Origin: JBFHKO01 sp041595355
GTDB taxonomy: Bacteria; Pseudomonadota; Gammaproteobacteria; Enterobacterales; Aeromonadaceae
Direction of reading: 5' to 3'
Assembly: GCA_041595355.1 (NCBI GenBank)
Contig: JBFHKO010000030.1
Span: 1-17,519 of the forward strand
DNA length: 17,519 nt
Part shown: positions 13,073-17,519 of the stretch, one piece after another
Position numbering within the stretch: the stretch's first letter is position 1
Layout of the letters: each line of letters opens with the position of its first letter
Translations under genes and position numbers: made by a program
Notes under the pieces: generated by a model
Databases searched by the model: none
Seen by the model: the letters and a program-made list of their open reading frames with translations, nothing else
What the model was told of the DNA's origin: nothing

Positions 13073-16000
13073 TTGTCTCACTCCATCTCCGCCACCGCCG
13101 AACAACCCGACCATCAGGCACTGACGCGCCGGCTGGAATGCTGCCTGCTGGCCGATCGCCTGCGTTTGGGGCGTCGTCTCGGCGGGCTGCACAAGCTGCC
13201 GGCCGGCAAACGGACCGCGTTGCTCGGCAAACTGGCCGTCGAGGTCGCCCAGGCCGAAGCCCGCGCCGAGGCGCGCCGCAGCCGGGTGCCGGCCGTCAGC
13301 TACCCCGAGGCGCTGCCGGTCAGCCAGAAGAAGGAGGAGATCGCCCGCGCCATCCGCGAGCATCAGGTGGTGATAGTGGCCGGTGAAACCGGTTCGGGCA
13401 AGACCACTCAGCTGCCGAAGATCTGTCTCGAGGTCGGGCGGGGGCGGGAGGGCTTCATTGGTCATACCCAGCCGCGGCGGCTGGCCGCGCGCAGCGTGGC
13501 GGCGCGCATCGCCGAGGAGATGCAGTGCGAGCTGGGCAGTCATGTCGGCTACAAGGTACGCTTCAACGATCAGGTGAGCGCCGATTCCTACGTCAAGCTG
13601 ATGACCGACGGCATACTGCTGGCCGAGATCCAGAACGACAGGCTGCTGAGCCAGTACGACACCCTCATCATCGACGAGGCGCACGAGCGCAGCCTCAACA
13701 TCGACTTTATCCTCGGCTACCTGAAGCAGCTGCTGCCCAAACGGCCGGATCTCAAGCTCGTCATCACCTCGGCGACCATCGATCCCCAGCGCTTCTCCCG
13801 TCACTTCGGCAATGCCCCCGTCATAGAGGTGTCCGGGCGCACCTTTCCGGTGGAGGTGCGCTATCGACCCTGGCATGAGGCGCAGGAGGAGTCCGGCAAG
13901 GAGTCCGACCCGTTGCAGGGGCTCTTCGATGCCGTGGACGAGCTGTGCCGGGAGGGGTTGGGTGACATTCTGATCTTCATGAACGGCGAGCGCGAAATTC
14001 GCGACACGGCCGAGGCGCTGCGGCGGCAAAATCTGCGCGACACCGAGATACTGCCACTCTACTCGCGTCTCTCCAATGCCGAGCAGAACCGGGTATTCAG
14101 CGCCCATGCCGGAAGGCGCATCGTGCTGGCCACCAACGTGGCCGAAACCTCATTGACGGTGCCGGGCATCCGCTATGTCATCGATCCCGGTACGGCGCGC
14201 ATCAGCCGCTACTCCTACAGAACCAAGGTGCAGCGCCTGCCCATCGAGCCGGTGTCCCAGGCCAGTGCCAACCAGCGCAAGGGGCGCTGCGGGCGGGTCG
14301 CCGATGGTATCTGCATCCGGCTCTATTCGGAGGCGGACTTCCTGGGACGACCGGAATTCACCGATCCGGAGATACTGCGGACCAACCTGGCCTCGGTCAT
14401 ATTGCAGATGCTGTCGCTGGGGCTCGGCGACATGGCGCGCTTTCCCTTCGTCGAGCCGCCCGACAGCCGGCATATCAAGGATGGCGTGCGGCTGCTGGAA
14501 GAGCTGGGCGCGGTGGAGCAGGGCCAGGCGGCCAATGCTGCCGGTCTGCGGCTGACGGCGCTGGGGCGTCAGCTGGCCCGCATTCCGCTGGATCCGCGGC
14601 TGGCACGCATGGTGCTGGCGGCGCCGCAGTTCGACTGTCTCGAGGAGATACTCGTTATCACGGCGGCGCTCAGCATCCAGGATCCGCGCGAGCGGCCGAT
14701 GGACAAAAAGCAGGCCAGCGACGAAAGTCATCGCCGTTTCGAGGACAAGGACTCCGATTTTCAGGCCTACCTCAATCTGTGGCGCTATCTTGGCGAGCAG
14801 CAGCAGGCCCTGTCCCAGAACCAGTTCCGCAAGCAGTGCCAGAAGGAGTTCCTGGCCTATCTGCGGGTGCGCGAGTGGCAGGATGTCCACTACCAGATCC
14901 GGCAGGCGGCGCGGGAGCTTGGGCTGGCGCACAACACGGTGCCGGCCGACTATCGCGCCATCCACTGCGCCCTGCTGACCGGCCTGCTCAGCCATATCGG
15001 CATGAAAGATGGCGACAAGCAGGAGTACCTGGGGGCGCGCAACGCCCGCTTCCTGATCTTTCCCGGCTCGGGGCTGGCCAGAAAGCCGCCCAAGTGGAGC
15101 CTGGTGGCCGAACTGACCGAGACCTCCCGCCTCTTCGGCCGGGTGGCGGCGCGCATCCAGCCGGAATGGGTGGAACCGCTGGCCCAGCATGTGCTTAAGC
15201 GCGCCTGGAGCGATCCGCGCTGGTCGAAGAAGGCCGGTGCCGTGCTCGCCAGCGAGAAGGTGACCCTCTACGGTCTCACGCTGGTGGCCGATCGCGAGGT
15301 GCAGTATGGCGACATCGATCCGGTGCTGAGCCGGGAGCTGTTCATCCGCCGCGCGCTGGTGGAGGGGGAGTTCGAGACCCGCCACCGTTTCTTCAGCGAC
15401 AACCGCAAGCTGCTGGAGGAGGTGGAGGTACTGGAGGCCAAGTCGCGGCGTCGCGACATACTGGTGGACGACGAGACCCTGTTCGCCTTCTACGATGCGC
15501 GTCTGCCGGAGACCATTGTCTCGGCGCGTCACTTTGACAGCTGGTGGAAGGAGGTCGCCAAGACGGATCCGGAGCGACTCGACTTTGAACGCGAGATGCT
15601 GATGAGGGGCGATGCCAGCCATGTCAGCGAGCTCGATTACCCCAACCAGTGGCACCAGGGACGGCTCAAGTTCAAGCTGAGCTACCAGTTCGAGCCGGGC
15701 GAGGCCGCCGATGGCGTCACGGTGCACATCCCGCTGGCGGTGCTCAATCAGGTCGAGCCCGAGGGGTTCGACTGGCTGATACCGGGACTGCGCAAGGAGC
15801 TCTTCATCGCCCTCATCAAGTCGCTGCCCAAGCCGCTGCGCAAGAATTTCGTGCCGGCACCCAACTACGCCGATGCCCTGCTGGGCGCCCTGGTGCCCGG
15901 CGAAGGCCCGCTGCTGGATGGCATCGAGCGGCAGCTCAAGCGAATGAGCGGGGTCAGCCTGGCGCGCGAGAACTGGGATCTGTCAGCGGTGCCCGAGCAT

Positions 16001-16999
16001 CTGAAGATGACCTTCCGGGTGGTGGATGAGCGCCAGCGCAAGGTGGCGGAGGGCAAGGATCTGCAGGCGCTGAAAGCGTCGCTGCGTGAGCGGGTGCAGC
16101 AGACCCTCTCCCAGGTAGCCGATGACGATCTCGAGCAGGAGGGGCTGACGCTCTGGAGCTTTGGTCCGCTGCCGCAAGAGTACAGCCAAAGGCGCGCCGG
16201 TTTCGAGGTCAAGGCCTATCCGGCGCTGGTGGATCAGCGGGACGGCGTGGCCATCCAGCTGTTCGACAACCCCCTCTCCCAGGCCGAGGCCATGTGGGCG
16301 GGGCAGCGGCGACTCATCCTGCTCAACGTGCCGTCACCCATCAAGTACCTGCAGGAAAAACTGCCCAACAAGGCCAAGCTCGGCCTCTACTTCACTCCGT
16401 TCGGCAAGGTATCGGATCTCATCGATGACTGCATTCGCTGTGGCTGCGACAGGCTGATGACGGAAGGCGGGGCACCGGTATGGGAGCCGGAGGCCTTCGA
16501 GGCGCTCAAGGAGCGGGTGCGCGGCGGGCTCAACGACGCCGTGGTCGACATCGCCGCGCAGGTGGAGCAGATCCTGACCCTGGCCCATGGCATTCGAAAG
16601 CGGCTCAAGGGGCGCGCCACGTTGGAGCTGGCGTTTGCCCATTCCGATATCCTGGCGCAACTGGAGCGGCTCATCCACAAGGGGTTCGTGACCGAAACCG
16701 GCGGAACGCGGCTGCCGGATCTGCTGCGCTACCTGAAGGCCATCGAGCGGCGCATGGAGAAGATCCCGACCGATCCCAATCGCGATCGTGTCTACATGCT
16801 GAAGGTGCAGGCGGTGGAGGCGGCCTGGTCGCAGCTCACCGCCAAGCTGCCCAAGGGGCAGCCCTGGCCACCCGAGGTGACCGAGATCCGCTGGATGCTG
16901 GAGGAGCTGCGGGTCTCCCTCTTTGCCCAGACGCTGGGGACGGCCTACCCCATTTCCGATAAGCGGGTGTTGCAGGCCATCGAGCAGTTGAAACTGTAG
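13073..16999 (+). CDS. hrpA: ATP-dependent RNA helicase HrpA
   Basis: The protein has 1308 residues, about the E. coli HrpA length (1300). TTG 13073 has GGGGAA at 13060-13065; a second in-frame TTG at 13055 has no ribosome site before it, and no ATG fits near the family N-terminus. It is a DEAH-box helicase: Walker A GETGSGKTTQ with Lys110, DEAH at 201-204, motif III ITSATID, then NVAETSLTVPGI and QRKGRCGRV (motif VI), followed by the winged-helix and HA2 regions (RPMDKKQASDESHRRF) and an OB fold. The long C-terminal DUF3418 half (SYQFEPGEAADGVTVHIPL, SFGPLPQEY, WSFG) is typical of HrpA. HrpA has been linked to mRNA processing and to rescue of stalled ribosomes. It is monocistronic and ends opposite a convergent minus-strand gene. 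Confidence 0.97.
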   Translation: MSHSISATAEQPDHQALTRRLECCLLADRLRLGRRLGGLHKLPAGKRTALLGKLAVEVAQAEARAEARRSRVPAVSYPEALPVSQKKEEIARAIREHQVVIVAGETGSGKTTQLPKICLEVGRGREGFIGHTQPRRLAARSVAARIAEEMQCELGSHVGYKVRFNDQVSADSYVKLMTDGILLAEIQNDRLLSQYDTLIIDEAHERSLNIDFILGYLKQLLPKRPDLKLVITSATIDPQRFSRHFGNAPVIEVSGRTFPVEVRYRPWHEAQEESGKESDPLQGLFDAVDELCREGLGDILIFMNGEREIRDTAEALRRQNLRDTEILPLYSRLSNAEQNRVFSAHAGRRIVLATNVAETSLTVPGIRYVIDPGTARISRYSYRTKVQRLPIEPVSQASANQRKGRCGRVADGICIRLYSEADFLGRPEFTDPEILRTNLASVILQMLSLGLGDMARFPFVEPPDSRHIKDGVRLLEELGAVEQGQAANAAGLRLTALGRQLARIPLDPRLARMVLAAPQFDCLEEILVITAALSIQDPRERPMDKKQASDESHRRFEDKDSDFQAYLNLWRYLGEQQQALSQNQFRKQCQKEFLAYLRVREWQDVHYQIRQAARELGLAHNTVPADYRAIHCALLTGLLSHIGMKDGDKQEYLGARNARFLIFPGSGLARKPPKWSLVAELTETSRLFGRVAARIQPEWVEPLAQHVLKRAWSDPRWSKKAGAVLASEKVTLYGLTLVADREVQYGDIDPVLSRELFIRRALVEGEFETRHRFFSDNRKLLEEVEVLEAKSRRRDILVDDETLFAFYDARLPETIVSARHFDSWWKEVAKTDPERLDFEREMLMRGDASHVSELDYPNQWHQGRLKFKLSYQFEPGEAADGVTVHIPLAVLNQVEPEGFDWLIPGLRKELFIALIKSLPKPLRKNFVPAPNYADALLGALVPGEGPLLDGIERQLKRMSGVSLARENWDLSAVPEHLKMTFRVVDERQRKVAEGKDLQALKASLRERVQQTLSQVADDDLEQEGLTLWSFGPLPQEYSQRRAGFEVKAYPALVDQRDGVAIQLFDNPLSQAEAMWAGQRRLILLNVPSPIKYLQEKLPNKAKLGLYFTPFGKVSDLIDDCIRCGCDRLMTEGGAPVWEPEAFEALKERVRGGLNDAVVDIAAQVEQILTLAHGIRKRLKGRATLELAFAHSDILAQLERLIHKGFVTETGGTRLPDLLRYLKAIERRMEKIPTDPNRDRVYMLKVQAVEAAWSQLTAKLPKGQPWPPEVTEIRWMLEELRVSLFAQTLGTAYPISDKRVLQAIEQLKL

Positions 17000-17040
17000 T
17001 CGTGGCCGGCAGGGCCGGGATGGGCGACCGACAAAGGAGC

Positions 17041-17062
17041 GGCCCGGGACAGTGCCCGGGCC
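17041..17062. terminator. Hairpin between convergent hrpA and the small minus-strand gene
   Basis: GGCCCGGG (17041-17048) and CCCGGGCC (17055-17062) pair around ACAGTG. Neither side has a proper T-run, though the minus strand continues into GCTCCTTTGT. It may serve both converging transcripts. Confidence 0.45.
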
Positions 17063-17091
17063 CTTCGGTAAGCCGCTGCGCCTGCCGGATC

Positions 17092-17217
17092 TCAGGGCTT
17101 GATGTTACTCATCAGATCCGTGGTTTCATGCTTGTGCTTCTTGGCCGCACGTTTTTCCTTCAAGCTCATGGTCGGTTTTTTCTTCGCCTCTTTGGTGGCG
17201 TGATGGGCTTTGGTCAT
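17092..17217 (-). CDS. Small Lys/His-rich basic protein, 41 residues
   Basis: ATG at 17217-17215 is preceded on the minus strand by a strong CAGGAGGAG, about 5-10 bases away, and the frame closes with TGA at 17094-17092. The product begins MTKAHHATKEAKKKP, continues with LKEKRAAKKHKHE, and ends in SNIKP. It is highly basic, with no membrane segment or Cys, and probably largely helical or disordered. I recall similar short Lys-rich hypothetical proteins in related genera but cannot name a family. A role in binding nucleic acid or ribosomes is conceivable from charge alone, and that is a guess. Its start codon, ribosome site and placement between hairpins make it a likely real gene. Confidence 0.75.
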   Translation of the reverse strand: MTKAHHATKEAKKKPTMSLKEKRAAKKHKHETTDLMSNIKP

Positions 17218-17325
17218 GGTCGTCTCCTCCTGACAGGGAGGGCCAGCCCGCGGTACCGGCTGATATCGCCCCGGGGGCTGCGCTCCTGTCTAAGGATATG
17301 CGCCGGCACCGACATTGGCCAACAA

Positions 17326-17353
17326 ATCGGGCCCGCCGTTATCGCAGCGGGCC
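17326..17353 (-). terminator. Candidate terminator of the right-edge minus-strand gene
   Basis: On the minus strand, GGCCCGC (17353-17347) pairs with GCGGGCC (17336-17330) around a 10-base loop, followed by CGATTTGTTGG, a broken T-run. It lies about 20 bases after the stop of the edge gene. Confidence 0.45.
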
Positions 17354-17374
17354 TCAGGTGACAGGGGCGCCGGG

Positions 17375-17518
17375 TCAGTCGTGCTCTGTCTTGCGATCCC
17401 AGCCATGGTATTCACCGATGGCACTGGAGACCAGCTCCTCCTCCCGTAGACCGAATGGCAACCCCCTGTTGATGCACAGGCTCTTCGTCTCCTGATAGGG
17501 GGAGCCATGACTGTCGAT
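17375..17518 (-). CDS. Unrecognised protein, C-terminal 47 residues (5' end outside window)
   Basis: The minus-strand frame is open from the window edge to TGA at 17377-17375. The visible protein includes SHGSPYQETKSLCINRG, PFGLREEELVSSAIGEYHG and a charged tail WDRKTEHD. Codon use resembles that of neighbouring genes (C or G common in third position), unlike the overlapping frame on the same strand, which is Arg/Pro/Ser-rich and looks non-coding. I do not recognise the family. The pattern of short acidic and aromatic residues suggests a small soluble cytoplasmic protein, and no membrane segment or signal is visible in this part. Confidence 0.6.
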   Translation of the reverse strand: MDSHGSPYQETKSLCINRGLPFGLREEELVSSAIGEYHGWDRKTEHD

Positions 17519-17519
17519 C

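Noticed and set aside
14150..15727. Minus-strand open frame of 525 codons opposite hrpA
   Set aside because: It lies wholly inside hrpA, with the composition of a shadow frame.
17290..17508. Minus-strand frame starting MAPPIRRRR at the right edge
   Set aside because: Composition looks non-coding, and it overlaps the better frame at 17375-17518.

Overview
The window looks like a chromosomal segment of a GC-rich gammaproteobacterium. Proteins such as DedD, FolE, SpeA, FadE and HrpA look close to their Escherichia coli counterparts. The luxO-luxU pair is typical of Vibrionales and Aeromonadales. The high GC points toward an Aeromonadaceae-like genome (Oceanimonas or Zobellella type); this placement is inference from protein resemblance and base composition. 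There is no transposase, phage gene, CRISPR array, tRNA or rRNA.

Layout, left to right. Bases 1-2122 hold the 3' end of folC, then dedD and a YbgI/NIF3 family gene, all on the plus strand. Bases 2177-3992 encode LuxO, a sigma-54 response regulator, and LuxU, a histidine phosphotransfer protein, closed by a terminator at 4042-4062. Bases 4089-4314 carry the most interesting structure. A minus-strand terminator and a candidate small RNA are preceded by a sigma-54-like promoter and three tandem palindromes of the form TTGCA-N3-TGCAA, the site class bound by LuxO in vibrio qrr promoters. This looks like a LuxO-activated small RNA gene convergent with luxOU. Its RNA does not contain the Qrr core I know, so it may be a diverged Qrr or a new class.

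Bases 4372-7341 hold folE, with a long structured leader, and speA (biosynthetic arginine decarboxylase). The 404-base gap between speA and fadE carries a second minus-strand terminator, and so a second candidate small RNA, plus a plausible fadE promoter. Bases 7746-10842 encode FadE (acyl-CoA dehydrogenase) and a secreted LprI/MliC-type lysozyme inhibitor. Bases 10997-12944 encode a YdhF-type aldo/keto reductase and an exported alpha-carbonic anhydrase, whose upstream region can fold into two hairpins with complementary loops. Bases 13073-16999 encode the RNA helicase HrpA. The right end has two minus-strand genes: a 41-residue lysine/histidine-rich protein and the C-terminal end of an unrecognised small protein.

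Most genes are single-gene or two-gene units separated by clear intrinsic terminators. The only coherent module is LuxO-LuxU with its putative target small RNA. Phosphate from LuxU would activate LuxO, and LuxO with sigma-54 RNA polymerase would fire the small RNA promoter, as in the vibrio quorum-sensing cascade.
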